64,000 nt of DNA from Platycnemis pennipes (Eukaryota > Arthropoda > Insecta > Odonata > Platycnemididae): assembly GCA_933228895.1 (NCBI GenBank), contig OW121854.1:51068609-51132608 (forward strand), given 5' to 3'. Both the position numbers and the translations under genes were made by a program. The notes beneath the pieces were generated by a model, which had not been told where the DNA came from, made no database searches, and saw only the letters and a program-made list of their open reading frames with translations. Below, in pieces: positions 1 through 11,880 of the stretch. Position 1 is the first letter of the stretch. Every line of letters starts with the position of its first letter.

Positions 1-1704
1 GTTGAGCGACTTATTTATGCTTGCTTTTGTGTCGTGGGAAATGTGTACTCGAAGGAACTAAGGAGCGAGTGGGAGATGTGCTTTGAAAGAAGATGCTATC
101 ACTCCGCGGAAGGATTTCAATTTTTAGAGAGCGATGATAAATAGTTACAGCTGTCCTCTAATTGCTTACGAAGGGATTTCATCTTTTGTCTTTCGAAGCA
201 AGTTTTAATTGGATTGTCAAGTGCATGCTTGAGTTTCGAATGCTCCCGCCCGCGTTTCCATAAGTTGTTCGCGCCTCCCTGCATAACTGTTGATACGTCG
301 CCGACCGCCAACAACTTCACCTCCAGTTTCATTCCTCGTAAGTAGTGAAGAGGCACGTAAATTATGAGTCGGCCGAGATAGGCAACAGAATATCGCTGGC
401 TCGTAGCGTAATTGGCTCTCGGAGGAGCATGGCGATGGGAGGTGAATATTTAACTCCACGTGAAGGAAAAAGTCCCGCGTCATGCATCAGCGGGGACGTA
501 ACTTAATTCCAAAGCTCCTCCATCGACTCTGAACCGAATACCTGCATTCTTTCGACGACACCGCGTACGCTATCGCGAGCTCAGAAGCCGACGCCGTAAC
601 TCGCGTTGTAGCTTGTTCCTTGGACATGCTTGAACTACTCATTGTTTCTCCCGTTTGTGAAATATTCATGAGGCGTGTGTGTCACTGGAGGTAAGCTTTA
701 CCTCAAAGGTAGCATTAAAGCAATGTACATACAAGGTTTATATATGCGTGGTTTTAAAATTCCTCGCGGGTGTAAGTGCTGTTTTTCTCCACGTAGTTGT
801 GAACGTTCCGCGTTTGAGTTGGCTTCTCGTATGAAGAATATTTAGAGATGTGGGGATGTAAAACGCCCCCATGAGGTATTGAATAAATCTTTGTGAGGCG
901 CTCTTCGCCTCTTTCCTAATAATATTTCTGGAAGTAAAATATTTTGATGCATATATACTTCCTTAAATTAAATGACTCTCCGTTCTATCGTGCGTCATTA
1001 ATCAACCTATTTGTTCCTTAATACGAGTAAGGAATTTGATCTGTATTACGGACAATAGTTTCCAAATTCCCGGATTAGAATTTTCCAATTTGCTCTCCTA
1101 GATTTACTTATCTGAGTGTCGTTTTGTCACTTGTAGGGACTGTTGGTAAGTTTTTTCTGTCGCTCTAAGGTGCTATTGTATGCTGCTCATAATTTAGGCG
1201 TAGTAGATCAGCAGATGATATTAGTCTGTGGGCAAGTATTTCAGCTGAGTGAATGGAGCAATTGTCTGCCCCGACTTTACTTCATTAGCTGGAATGAGGG
1301 TCGGAAAGTGATTATTACTAAATAGGTGGTTAATATTAGGTGTGCCTGTAAGGAGTGTCTTGTAAGGTGTAGGTAAACTGATGAAAAATCAAACACGTAG
1401 CTAATACGCTAGACGGCCATTGTCATATCGTGGAAGAAGTCGGAGAAATAAATAATTATTTATGTTCTGAACATTTAAATAATTTACGGTTCGATTTAAT
1501 TGAATAAATAAGGTTTTGGAGAAACTGCCTACATTGTACACGTAACACGCAATCCTGAAAACTTTTGTTTATGTGACCTAACGACTTTTTCCTCCTGGCA
1601 TACGGTGTTCAAGATTCTAAAACTTATATTCTGCCTTCACTGAAATGATTGGTTAAATACGTGCCATTCGGGAACATTTAAGGAAAGTAATCCTTACAAG
1701 AACT
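1..1704. other. AT-rich non-coding DNA
   Basis: I see no exon, RNA gene or repeat here that I can support. Short open frames on both strands have no recognisable domain and no convincing splice sites. If the receptor exon at 6692-7102 belongs to a gene read right to left, this stretch is downstream intron or flank. I looked for the missing TM6-TM7 exon on the minus strand and did not find it. Confidence 0.5.
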
Positions 1705-2290
1705 TTATGGGTGCCCAAATCCACCCCATCGGTATGAAAACGAACCCTAAGGCTTGCTCTTTCCTTTCGTACCCCTTTATTGTGTTGCGTTCAGCAGTTC
1801 CTCTCCGTCGTCGTGATACCCACCCGAGGGTTCAAAGCTTTCTGTACCCTGGACTGTGTTCCATAAGCCCTTCCCCACTGAATGCTCGGGTCACCTTCTC
1901 CGACACCTCCGCTCGCTCCGCTGCTCTCGTCCGCGCTCCGTTGTTTCCTTGATTGCAGGCGAATCGATTGGAGTCGCCTTTGGGATCGAATTGACGAGAC
2001 AGCCCATTGGGAGAGCGTCTCTGTGTATCGCGTCGCTTGCGGGACGAACCGTGTCCCCCCGCGGTTATCTGACGGTCTCTGAAAGCGCTCTCACCCCGAC
2101 CCCATCCAAAATCTCACCCAATCACAACCACTCCCTCCCTCTCTCTCTCACCCGCATTCATCTTCGATGTCTCTCTCGCTTCTGGGGTCTGGCCCCCGCG
2201 ATCCCGCGATAAGGCGCGGCTGGCGGTTTTCGGAAACGGACGTCTCTTTCGCCTGTCAAACGTTAGGCCTCCCGCGAAGGGGACGGCTGC
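1705..2290. other. GC-rich, pyrimidine-rich island
   Basis: Base composition changes sharply from the AT-rich flanks to CpG-rich, C/T-rich sequence on the + strand. Three overlapping frames stay open because purine-rich stop codons are rare here. The translations are Pro/Ser/Arg-rich without a domain, so I do not call a gene. It is the first of about sixteen similar islands in the window. Confidence 0.5.
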
Positions 2291-2860
2291 TGTGCTTTCA
2301 AAGGAATAGTTTTGCGAAAATAGGAGCGTGACGTATGAAGTGTGGCGATATGCGGACCATAAGCGTGGTAGCTTGTGTGTGGATTGGTATAAAGCTGGAA
2401 AATTCGGAACAGAGTTTTGGCGTTTGATGAAATTCAAAAGGGCCTCAAAGTGAGAAGTTTTGAGGCATAGGTTAGAAGAGGATAGAGCATCTTTAGGGAA
2501 TAGTGTATTTAGCATTATACGAGGCTTAACAATGGTCAAGCATGTTGTTAGGGTCGTTTAAATGTGTCTAACCGTATACTTTAGCTGGGTGTATTTTTGT
2601 GGAAGCTGAATTACGGTGTTTACGATTCCAATATATATAATTCAGTTAAGATCATAGAACGTCATAATTTTAGGGTTATTGGCTAAATACTGTAATTATT
2701 ACGTGCAAAGCGTGAGAATGACTTCTGTTGGATACCTGGGCAGAGAGGGGAGTCACCAAGTTTTAATCGTCCAACAATCTCAGATTTAATTTTCTTCCCC
2801 AAGCCTCACACTCCCTCAGACCTGCCATCAACAAAATCAGCTCAGCATTCTTCGAACGAC
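2291..2860. other. Non-coding spacer
   Basis: Mixed-composition DNA between two GC-rich islands. A minus-strand frame of 141 codons at 2114-2539 overlaps it but has no recognisable domain, and part of it is antisense to the preceding island. Nothing else is supported. Confidence 0.45.
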
Positions 2861-3250
2861 GTTTGGGGGATGAAAAGTTGAGATTTCTCATCCGTCACGA
2901 ATCTCATCAATCCGCATTAAGCGTCCGCATCTCCCTCGCTACCTCTCCTCCTCCCCCCCCCCTCCTCCTCTCCCCCCTCGTCCCCGGAAATTCTTCCCAG
3001 GTGCGAAATTCGCCCTCGAGTGTGTGCTTTCACCCGATGGTCCCTTTGGGACGGGGCCAAGAAGGGGCGAGACCGTCGTGTTTGTGTGTGGGAGGCGCTG
3101 GGGTCCGGAAGAGAAACGGGAGGCTTCGGACCCGGAGGGAGTCGTCGAGTTGTGGCGGCTTCGGTGGCTTTACTTGTCCGTCGGAATTATATCACGAGAT
3201 TAGAGGCCTGCCAGAGACTGGATTGGTCGATGTTAATATAGGTCGTGGTG
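2861..3250. other. GC-rich island with C10 run
   Basis: Second CpG-rich island. It contains a run of ten C at 2953-2962, inside a C/T-rich block, followed by a G-rich half from about 3045 onward. The open frames are low-complexity and unsupported by homology that I recognise. Confidence 0.5.
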
Positions 3251-6200
3251 GGGGAATGATCGGTGTTTGCTGACACGGGAAATGATTAATATTAATGGAA
3301 TTTTATAACCTCGAGTAGGGTATCCGCCGCTTCGTTCTACCTCTGATGTGGAGCACAACATCTGAATAATATTGTGTCTACGAAAGGAGACATTGGAAAA
3401 GTCCAAAGTATCCTGAGTTCAATCACCCCCCCTATATGTTTTGCTAAGTATTAAAAATCAGTATAATGCAGTAAGTCAGTTTTCATGTCCCAAAATGTGA
3501 TCATAAGAAAGAAAGTAATTTCTGCCTGATATCAGTTATGGTTCCCGACCTAAGATTAGCATACATGAAGTATTTACGACAACTTATCACTCAAAATTAT
3601 CGGCAGGATTACCTGTTTTTCTTTTGGTTATACTACATGAGTGTGCTAATTGGAATTATTTTTTAATTTTTCTTTGAAAGGGAATAATTCATTTTATGTG
3701 ATGGGCGCTTGCAAAGTTGAGTAAACATTTTCTTAGCATACATATTTGAATTGTGTCCAATCCGTTACCGAAACGTTAAATATTCAACGACTTTCTTTAA
3801 TTTACTCAATAAACTTTGTGAAAGTATTTTATTAATTTTCTGTAATTATCCTGCGCATTGTATTAGTAGCAAATTACCATCCTGTGTAGTCTGTGATATA
3901 GCCGGTCTCGTTTTAATTGAGAAAATTTACGTACTTCTCGGTGGAATTCTTTAAGAAATAAATCACGAATGAAAAAGCCGTAGATATGCCCCTCTTCTTC
4001 TCCCTCTACAAGTTCCATCGAAGGTCCAAGCCTCTAAGCTATAAATCACCCGGGAAGTTCGCGAAAATCCATAGAACTTCGGCCGTGTAAAGCGTATGTT
4101 CCTGTGCGGCATATTCGATCCCCAAGATCTGTGCGCGCACGTATCGACCTCTAAAACATCCCTCTCCTGAAGTACAAACGATTCACTCTTCTGTGAGCTC
4201 CTCTTCCATTACTCCAAGTTTTCATGACCAAGTTCAACTTCGCTGCAAATATCGAATGGGTATCTTGTGGAGCATCAGGAAGTTGGAAATTTAATCGCTT
4301 TCAGGAGGTTGTCTTATCTCTTCAGAGAAGTGGTTTAGGATTAGGCATGAATCTCATGCATTATCCTTAGCTAAAATAGTTTCCTACGAATGCATGAGCC
4401 GGTACTTTTAGGATCCTACCATTTCTTTTCAACTATTGTCCAATAAAAAGGTTTCCCAAGCAGCTGGTCACTGCTAATCCTTTGTCTTCCGGGTTTTTAT
4501 TTCGTATTTGATTTGTAATTTTAAAATATAAGCGTGTTAATTTTACGAATAAATTTTACGGCCGTGACATCTCTAAGCCGTTCCCTCACGCTTTAAATGA
4601 AAAACTTCTTTAATACGCATATGTTGATTTAAAGTGTCATATTCCACATTGAAGTCAAAGCATCGCCTAATTTGATAACGGAGAAAGCGCAGCTGAGATG
4701 TTGGTTTTATTTTTTTCTTCCTATAAAACCTTTGAGATATTTATATTAAAATTAAATTGTCACTGGAAAAGTTAAAAAAGTTAAAAGTTAGAAAAATCCA
4801 CTCATTAACTCTTCTCGTTGTTTGCATTTTTCTACCTCTCATATTAATTTATTTTGGTTTATGTTCTCCGTCGCAAAGGGAGCCTCCTGGTAATAATTTT
4901 AATTTAATTTTGGCTTATCTTTTGTACACGATAACCGTAAAGCTGTCATTTGAATGAGCACTTCTTTTAAAACAAGTTTCCTGAGGGCGGGATTTGGAAG
5001 TGCGAGTCCCCTCGATGTCTGAAGTGTTTCAGATCGAGAGTTATAATTTTTACTCTCTCTTCTTTTCAAATCCTGGACAAGTAGTAGCGAAATATAAGTA
5101 TTATAAAATATATATCATAAGCATTAAATATCGATCATCTTTAGGGATTATAGTATAGTATTGTGCTGTCGGCATCCTTCATCGCAGTTAGCATAAAAGT
5201 GCCGTAATGTAGCTTAGCATTTAGCTCGTAATCAATGCTTTGAATACTGCATCGATTCCGGCAAGTTGCACCTACGACTGGGGCGATGCAGTCAGGGCTG
5301 TTTTCTGTGTGTAGCTATTCCTGTACTACGCACAGTTTTTCTGACATAATGCATTCGTGGGTGCAATCCATAGCGGTGCCCGCCGCAGTTTTGGTGCAAT
5401 ATATTCCTCTTGCATAACAAACCGTCATTGTAAAGCTATCTCCAGGCGCGATGCGCTGGTGCGGAATATATTCATCCCTAATTTGAATATCCTTGGGCAG
5501 TTGCCAAGAAGCGAGCAGGCAATGGTGTTCCTCTCCTCATATTACGCGCGGAGCTCTACTTTAATAGTCGGAAACTGGTCTTTTCTGTGTACATTTTATA
5601 TTGATTTTTGCCCTGCTTGATATTGTAGTCGGAAGTGAAGGAGGAGCCGATCTAAGTGAACGAGAAAATTTCTCGTTATTCCTAAATACCATTCCATATC
5701 CTGCCGGTAAAGTGACATTTCTTTTCTTAGGTAGAGACCCCATGCCGTTGAATGTGTTTAAGTCAAAGGCTTTTGACTTTATGGGGGCAAGAATGCGTGT
5801 CAAACGTTTCCATCTTAAAAAAAGAGGAAATATTGAGTTCATAGGAAAGTTAACGGAGTTGTTTTTTTTCGGTGAGTGCGCCGGAAGGGAAAATAAAACG
5901 GAAACAAGGTCGCACGTGTAGTATCGTGAGTGCTCCTATTTCAAATATGTCGTTATTAAAATAAAAAACGACTCATAGTTTTCGAACATTGCTTGGTAGA
6001 GGAAAACTTAGGTAACTTGCGTCCGTGACATGCGCTTTCGCCCCAGGGTTAAAATATTTTGTCCCCATGGAAATACATGGACAACATGGTACAAGTCTTC
6101 TGTATCGATGGATGCAGAATGTTAATCCCTTCCTCCACCTGAACCGTCGTCCATCTTAATTGTAAGACATTGCATAAAAATTCGATCGGTTCAACAAATA

Positions 6201-6590
6201 TTTTACTCTACAACCGTCAGAATGAAATCATGCTTTTCACAACAAACCCCGCTGCAGGAAAACACCCTCATATTAAGGGGAAGTAAAAACAATGCTAAAC
6301 GAGTAATAGCTAATTTCCCTTGTTTTTCGATATGCATCACCAAATTTCTACAGGCATGTGTGCGGCGAATTAATCGTATCTATGCCTGTTCTGTCGTGGG
6401 TAACCAATAGGTTATTGATCCTTTGAGTATGCTACTCTATGCATGTATCGTATGCGCTTGTGTACATCATACCATGGTATGTGTATATCAAAAAGTATAA
6501 ATCTATTATGAGTAAAGCCGATGCGTTATCGGAGAAACATTGGTAAATAATTAACTTGATTGATGAAGGGTACTGCGTGGGAAGCCAGTG
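3251..6590. other. AT-rich non-coding DNA left of the receptor exon
   Basis: About 3.3 kb without a supportable gene. If the receptor gene is on the minus strand this is intron 3' of the TM4-TM5 exon. I searched the minus strand for the expected TM6 (FxxCWxPFF-like) and TM7 (NPxxY-like) motifs and saw none. A perfect 14-base palindrome lies at 6468-6481 (cataccatggtatg). Confidence 0.5.
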
Positions 6591-6685
6591 ATGCGTTTGG
6601 CTTGTGAAGGTCGCACGAAATGGCTAGGAGATGGTTGTTGGGGCGCAGGGGTTCAAGACTGTGTCCCACCGCCGAGGTGGCGGAA

Positions 6686-6691
6686 ACTCAC
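6686..6691 (-). other. 5' splice donor of the receptor exon
   Basis: On the minus strand the exon runs into GTGAGT (the + strand reads actcac). The cut would fall after base 6692, leaving two bases of a glycine codon in the exon (phase 2). The frame hits a stop (TGA at 6688-6690) if it is not spliced here, which supports this donor. Confidence 0.7.
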
Positions 6692-7102
6692 CCCGCGTCT
6701 CCCTTGCGCTTGGCTCCGGCCGACCTCTGCAGCCGCACCCGGCTCTGCATCTGCGCGTCCGACCTCTGCAGGCTTCCGCGATTGTCGCGGCAGGCGGGCG
6801 GGAGGCGGTGGCCTGTCGGGGGCGTGCCGGCCGCCGCCTCCGCGAACTCCGCCTTCTGCCTCCGGAGCAGGTGCACGGTGAGCGAGTACGATGCCACCAT
6901 GACCACCATGGGCACGTAGAAAGCGAAGAGTGAGCCGAGGGCGAAGAAGGCGCGGTTGTTGATGGTGCACTCGTAGGGCGAGGGCATGATGTTGGTGGTG
7001 TCGTGGGCGCCGAGGACGGTGATGGAGGACGAAATGGCGCCGGACAAGATCCACGCGGCCGCAATCTTGAGGGCGGTCAGGCGGCGGTCCAGGAGTCGCG
7101 AT
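6692..7102 (-). CDS. 5-HT2: Internal exon of a 5-HT2-like serotonin receptor (TM4-TM5 and start of ICL3)
   Basis: This exon encodes about 136 residues from the middle of a class A aminergic GPCR, a plasma-membrane receptor that in this family couples serotonin to Gq/calcium signalling. The sequence shows TM4 with its conserved tryptophan (ALKIAAAW, W about residue 17), the ECL2 cysteine (YEC, residue 45) that normally bonds to TM3, and TM5 with GSLFAFYVP (P5.50 at residue 64) followed by Y5.58 at residue 72. Gly-Ser at positions 5.42-5.43 and the pattern ISSSITVLGAHD match 5-HT2 receptors best, as known for that family. From about residue 83 the third intracellular loop is rich in Ala, Pro, Arg and Gln. 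The frame is open throughout, starts in the middle of a codon after a clear acceptor and ends at GTGAGT. It is not a complete gene: TM1-TM3 and TM6-TM7 exons are not in view. The exon is much more GC-rich than its flanks. Another aminergic receptor is possible, and the 5-HT2 subtype is not resolved. Confidence 0.82.
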
Positions 7103-7125
7103 CTGGAACAGGGGAAACGGAGGGT
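7103..7125 (-). other. 3' splice acceptor of the receptor exon
   Basis: Read on the minus strand, a pyrimidine tract (ccgtttcccctgttccag) ends in AG immediately before the codons for SRLLDRRLTALK. The exon begins in phase with one base completing the previous codon. Position just before TM4 is plausible for an intron in this receptor family. Confidence 0.7.
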
Positions 7126-7602
7126 GCAAAATCAGAGTACCGGCCATAACAATTGGCAGAAGTGCGATTACATTGATCGATATTGTTGAGCATTAGAACT
7201 ATATACTAGTTGCTGGAGATTTCTAGTATGTGTGCTTCCTTTGTACGTCTCTTTTCGCTTCAGCACACTTCCTACAATATGCTCCTATTATCCCATATTG
7301 CTTTCTCGATTCTCTTTTCCACTCCCGGCTGTAAAACGACGCCAATATACTCTCACTGGTCTTATTGTCAATATGTATTTCAGTGTAATGTTTTGAATCA
7401 CAGTAATAGCGATAAAGGGATTGGGAGTTCCGTGTATGAATCTCCTTGTGTTAATTTTAACGTCGTGTCGTATGGAAGTCAGTTATTTGGGTCAAGACCA
7501 TAGGTCTTTATCAATATTGGCATTAGTTTCTGGTTCAATCAGGCTGCGTATCTTTTAAGAGTGAAATCCTCTACTGGTTCATAATGATTTCATTTGTTGT
7601 TT

Positions 7603-7676
7603 CATTCGCCCTTTCGCTAGACGGCAAGACGCCTTGCATTCGAATATTGCAAAGCGTCTTACCGTCACTTCGAATG
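7603..7676. repeat. Strong imperfect hairpin, possible MITE remnant
   Basis: The core at 7620-7666 folds back on itself: gacggcaagacgc on the left pairs with gcgtcttaccgtc on the right, and an inner ttgca/tgcaa pair continues the stem around a short AT-rich loop (17 of 19 pairs by eye). An outer cattcg/cgaatg pair extends it with a gap. The core is short for a microRNA precursor. A small fold-back transposon relic is the simpler reading, but no target duplication is clear. Confidence 0.5.
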
Positions 7677-7696
7677 TATTTTTGAATCATTTTTGG

Positions 7697-7725
7697 TGTT
7701 AACAAAAAAAGGTGTAACACCTTTT
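7697..7725. repeat. AT-rich palindrome
   Basis: aaaaggtgtaacacctttt (7707-7725) is a near-perfect palindrome around one unpaired base, and a related ggtgttaac lies just upstream. It sits 30 bases to the right of the larger hairpin and may belong to the same element. Confidence 0.45.
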
Positions 7726-10700
7726 AATCTCTAATTAACCCATCGTCGTCGTGTCGTTAGTCAACATTTCGAGCAAAGAATGCTCGATGCAGAATATTAG
7801 TTCGACCCTCGCTCCCATTCCCCGCTTCGACTTTTCTTCTTTGCCATTTAGGAACATTATTTCGGTTTAGTTAGTATGTATTATAGAACAAGTAGGTATT
7901 AAAAGTTTGATTTACGGTATAGAAGAACCATATCATATCGCATACCGCATATACTTACAGGTGCCATCTATCAGCCTTTGTATGTGTCGTGCCTGTTAAT
8001 ACTGTGCATCTTTCATTCAGAATTTTAGGCCCATCATCATCGATGTTAGTCTTCCGTCGATTCCTTGCGAAGTTCTGCAGTGATGTCAAAAGAACTTCCA
8101 CTCACATAACAAGTGAACTGTGACTCAGAATTGTGTCTTCTACTTCCCTTTTTCATTTGTTTGCATCATCTTCCTCTTTCATTCTTTATTAAACTCTGGG
8201 GTCGAAATTGCCCTATTCCACCGTAAAGGAACTCGTCTAATCTCTTCATTATATCCGCAGCTTCTTCATCATACAAGTGCCTGCTTCTCGAGAGCTATTT
8301 AAACTAAGGAGTGCATATTTGTCTCGGGAGAGATGAAATTAAAGGCTCCGTTTGTGTTAGCTCATCGGGTGCCTTTTCCTCTTCCGTTTGCTGTTCATTC
8401 CGCATCTTTTTAGTGGCGTTTGACGCTGACGGGGCTAAATAGTGACTATCATATTGTTTATTGAGGTTAAATGTGTTAGACGGTGTTGCGTAGTGGTAAC
8501 TCCGCTCCCTCCGCTCTGTTTTTCTTCCTTAAAACGTTACCGTTAAGGGTCATGAAGTATAGTGTCTGGGGAGGGCCGCTTATAATCTTCATGTGTTTTA
8601 CGGCAGCTGTTCTCTCTGGGATAACTTACATAGTGCCTTAAAATGGACACCATTGTGGAGATAAGATAATTTTTTTATTTGGGTTTTTTTGTAATATCTC
8701 TGTTCTAGAGTTAAGCATTTAACTTTTCAATGAATTTAGAGTGAATCAGATACTTCTTTCTAGTCTTTCTGTCCTCTGGATTTCCTAAGATTTCTATGAC
8801 AAGGGAACTAAATTTAGAAATTGACCTCGTTAATAAATTAAGAATTAATGGGATATTTTAGAGTGGTAAATTGGTTTTTGTGATTTAGGCCATGGTATTG
8901 ACGTCAGAATCTCTCGAGGAAACTGGATGATGAGAGCATTATGTTTGTCTTTACTAAAAGGTCCTGGGGGGCTTTGTGACGTTTATTTTTATACCGGCTT
9001 TGGGCGCTCTCTTGTGCCTATAAAGCCCAGTAGACGCAACAAGTTTTCGTGCTTGAAGGACTTCCCTTAGTATTTGAAGAAATTTTCAAGAATAACTCGA
9101 AAAATTAATCCAAAAATGCAGATCCAGAGATATTAATGATGTTCAGGAACTCTATCTTCCAGCGTTTCATCTTTTAGATATCTCTTTACTCGCTTCTTTC
9201 ATCTCATTTCCCGTGCTCAGCCTTTTCAAATTAAACCGTATCTTTTTATGCCCCTTTGCGATGAGCCTTGGTAATCTTGGACAAATTTTAAGCTCGAAAC
9301 GGAATTTTCCTTAATCGTACGCTTCTGAAGGATTTTGATTTAGTAACCTGTAGGAAAAACTCTCATAAGATTCATGTTCTCTGTGACGACGTTACTTGCA
9401 ATCATTCCTTTTCATATGCGCCTTCGTGCGAACTCGGTAAATTATTGTGTCAGGAATTAGTGAGTGAGAGTTCTTTGAAGCAATCGGTGCAGAGATGTTG
9501 CGAAGTGGGATTCTATATTGTTTGTGATTAATTATTGCGCCGAAATCACCTCCACGAAATCAGAAAACTTCTCAAATATCATCTGATGTTAGTAAATTGC
9601 AAGAAATAATTTAGATTGATTTGTTTTCTGGGGATTAGTTTTAATGATTTGGCAAGCGACATCCTGGGTCATTCTGCTTAGGAAAGGCGTATTTCTGTCG
9701 TCAATTGCTCATATTCGCCCGAACATTGTTGTCAAGTAAGGCTGCAGACCGTATCAAGGTATTGGAGAATCTTGGTCAAAGGAGCCTCAGTGAAAATGGT
9801 GCTTTGGAGTATCTTCTGACGCATTGTGTCCATTTTGAAGTATTTTCTCCGCGTAGATTTCAGGAAATACGAGAGTCCGATATCGGGAGTCAAAAGTTCA
9901 CTATCGTCGTATTCACTCCGTAGAATTTCTCTTCTCCAAATCATACGTACGACTTTACCTCATTCTCTAACCCTAAACCCTTTTGGCCGTTCTTATTTCT
10001 TCGAATAGTTTTTCTGCACATTTCCTGTACCCTTAAAATGGTAGATATAACGCCTCTCATTTGCCGTAAATAACATTCCATTTTACTTTTCTATTTTACC
10101 ATTTTATCCTCTCGTTTCGTCATCCCGGCGCTCATTTCAATAGCTTCCAATTAACTGTCAGCTTGTTTCCTATACATATATCCTGGGTTTGGAATTGAAC
10201 AACTCTTCGCTAATTTCCGATATTGGGACTTTTCTTACTAGTCAATGCATACCATTAATATTTTCATTTCAGTGGGTTTTTCTTTGAAAGTACTCGTGTT
10301 TCCTTGAAAGTAGTGTGATCACTCGAACGGTGCGAGGGATTAATTTCACCGAGGATATGGGTATGGGAACATACTGCTGGCGGAATGCATATTCATGGCA
10401 TAGTGCTGCGGGAGCGCTCGTTCAGTCTCCTGTGTTCTCCCTTGTGACATTTATGCTAACAAGGTGGATATAACTCCTCTACATCAGGCTTGATATACTC
10501 TTTATTTTTCTTCAGCCAATAAGCAACCCTGGGTTAGATGGCGCGCAGGTGCCTGACGAATATTCCTAAACCGTGTTTAGTCGTGTCCATTACGGGCTGA
10601 CTTACCATCTAAGTCGCAGAGATATCAGGCATTTTTTCACAATTTTCCGTTAGGAATGGAGAGCTTTGATTTTTTTTATCCAAGGCCTTGCAGTTAACCT

Positions 10701-11220
10701 TTCTGGTGGGAATTTAACGTACACTATTGAGAATCAACGTAATAACATCATCCAAAAACGAAATAAAAAAATCAAAGTTTAGCAAACATTTACAGACTGT
10801 TTCTTTTTCCAAGCTACTTATTATTTCGTCGTTCAGGTAAGTATTAACTTCATTGTGCCCAAGTGACTCTTGCTTTAAGCCTTTGAACTTATTATTCGCA
10901 ATGCATCTCAATAGATGTATGCAATCACATCTAGATTGCTTATTCTTTGTATTCCTCTCTCCTGTTTGCTTATAACTCCTTCTCAGTCGTACACTTCGAA
11001 ACTACTCCAAAACTCTATCCTCTGATAACATCTAATATCATGGTTAATTCTATCCCTCTGACATGCAAAGACCACCCTAATTTGTCTCTATGCCTGTCGA
11101 ACATACGTATTTTATTTAGCACCATTATTATTTAACAAAAACTTCTTATCGTCTTGATACTTAAATTCCCTTTGTTTCATTGACACGAACATTCCTGAAA
11201 GAGTGTATCGGCAGCCTCCT

Positions 11221-11880
11221 GCTCGAAAGGCCGTGGACGTTAATAGAAGAGCGGTGTGTGGAGAAAGCACGCAATGCGGAGAGCATTTGTTGAGCGGTGG
11301 TTGTCATGGATACGGCTCCACTTTGATTGCCAACTCCTCCACGCGCCGCCGCCTCCCCCGCGTTTAAAGGACCAAGTTCCTCCAGTCGTTACTTCGCTAC
11401 GCCGTCCTTTTTTTTTCTTTAGTTTCCCTTGCGAAAATTCGATTGGCCTCTCTTCGAGTCGTCGTCTCGGCCGCAGCCAACTTGGCCCGGAGGGCAATCC
11501 ATCCGTTCCTCCTCCTCCTCCGCACCCCTATTCTGCTCGCGTGAGTTCCTCTCCCTCTCTCACTCTCCTTTAAATCCATCCCCTCTTTTCCTCAAGCGTT
11601 CCACAACTCTCCCGACGAGTCCCTGGTGACCGCGTAACCATGACACATCTCGAGCGAAAGGGTTCGCCTAGGGCGTGACCGTCACGCCAGGAGGAGAGGC
11701 GCCCCTTTTTCTGGGTGATGTCGCGGCGGGTGGGCGCTGTTGGTACCTCTCACTTCCGTACGGACCGGGTGACAAAAGGGGATTGTAAAAGGAGTTTCGT
11801 CGTTCTTCTCCGAGGGTGTGTCGATCCAGGCGTCGGCGCATGAGATTTGAGTCCTCGTCGATTTCCATTGCGGTGTAGAT
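11221..11880. other. GC-rich, pyrimidine-rich island
   Basis: CpG-rich block with C/T-dominated + strand at about 11330-11640. Frames on both strands are Pro/Ser- or Arg-rich and overlap each other, which indicates composition rather than coding. A gene promoter here cannot be excluded, but I see no downstream exon. Confidence 0.45.

Larger units (their letters stand above)
7141..11220. other. AT-rich non-coding DNA right of the receptor exon
   Basis: About 4 kb with no supportable exon or RNA gene apart from the hairpin structures at 7603-7725 listed separately. It is probably intron 5' of the receptor exon. I saw no TM3/DRY-like exon on the minus strand. Confidence 0.5.

Noticed and set aside
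6468..6481. Perfect 14-base palindrome as a regulatory site
   Set aside because: One such palindrome is not unexpected in 64 kb and no known binding motif is evident.
6588..7147. Other long frames on both strands over the receptor exon
   Set aside because: They are shadows of the GPCR exon caused by its high GC content; only one frame gives TM4-TM5 motifs.
7620..7666. MicroRNA precursor
   Set aside because: The stem is only about 19 pairs with a tiny loop, short for a precursor; no other evidence.
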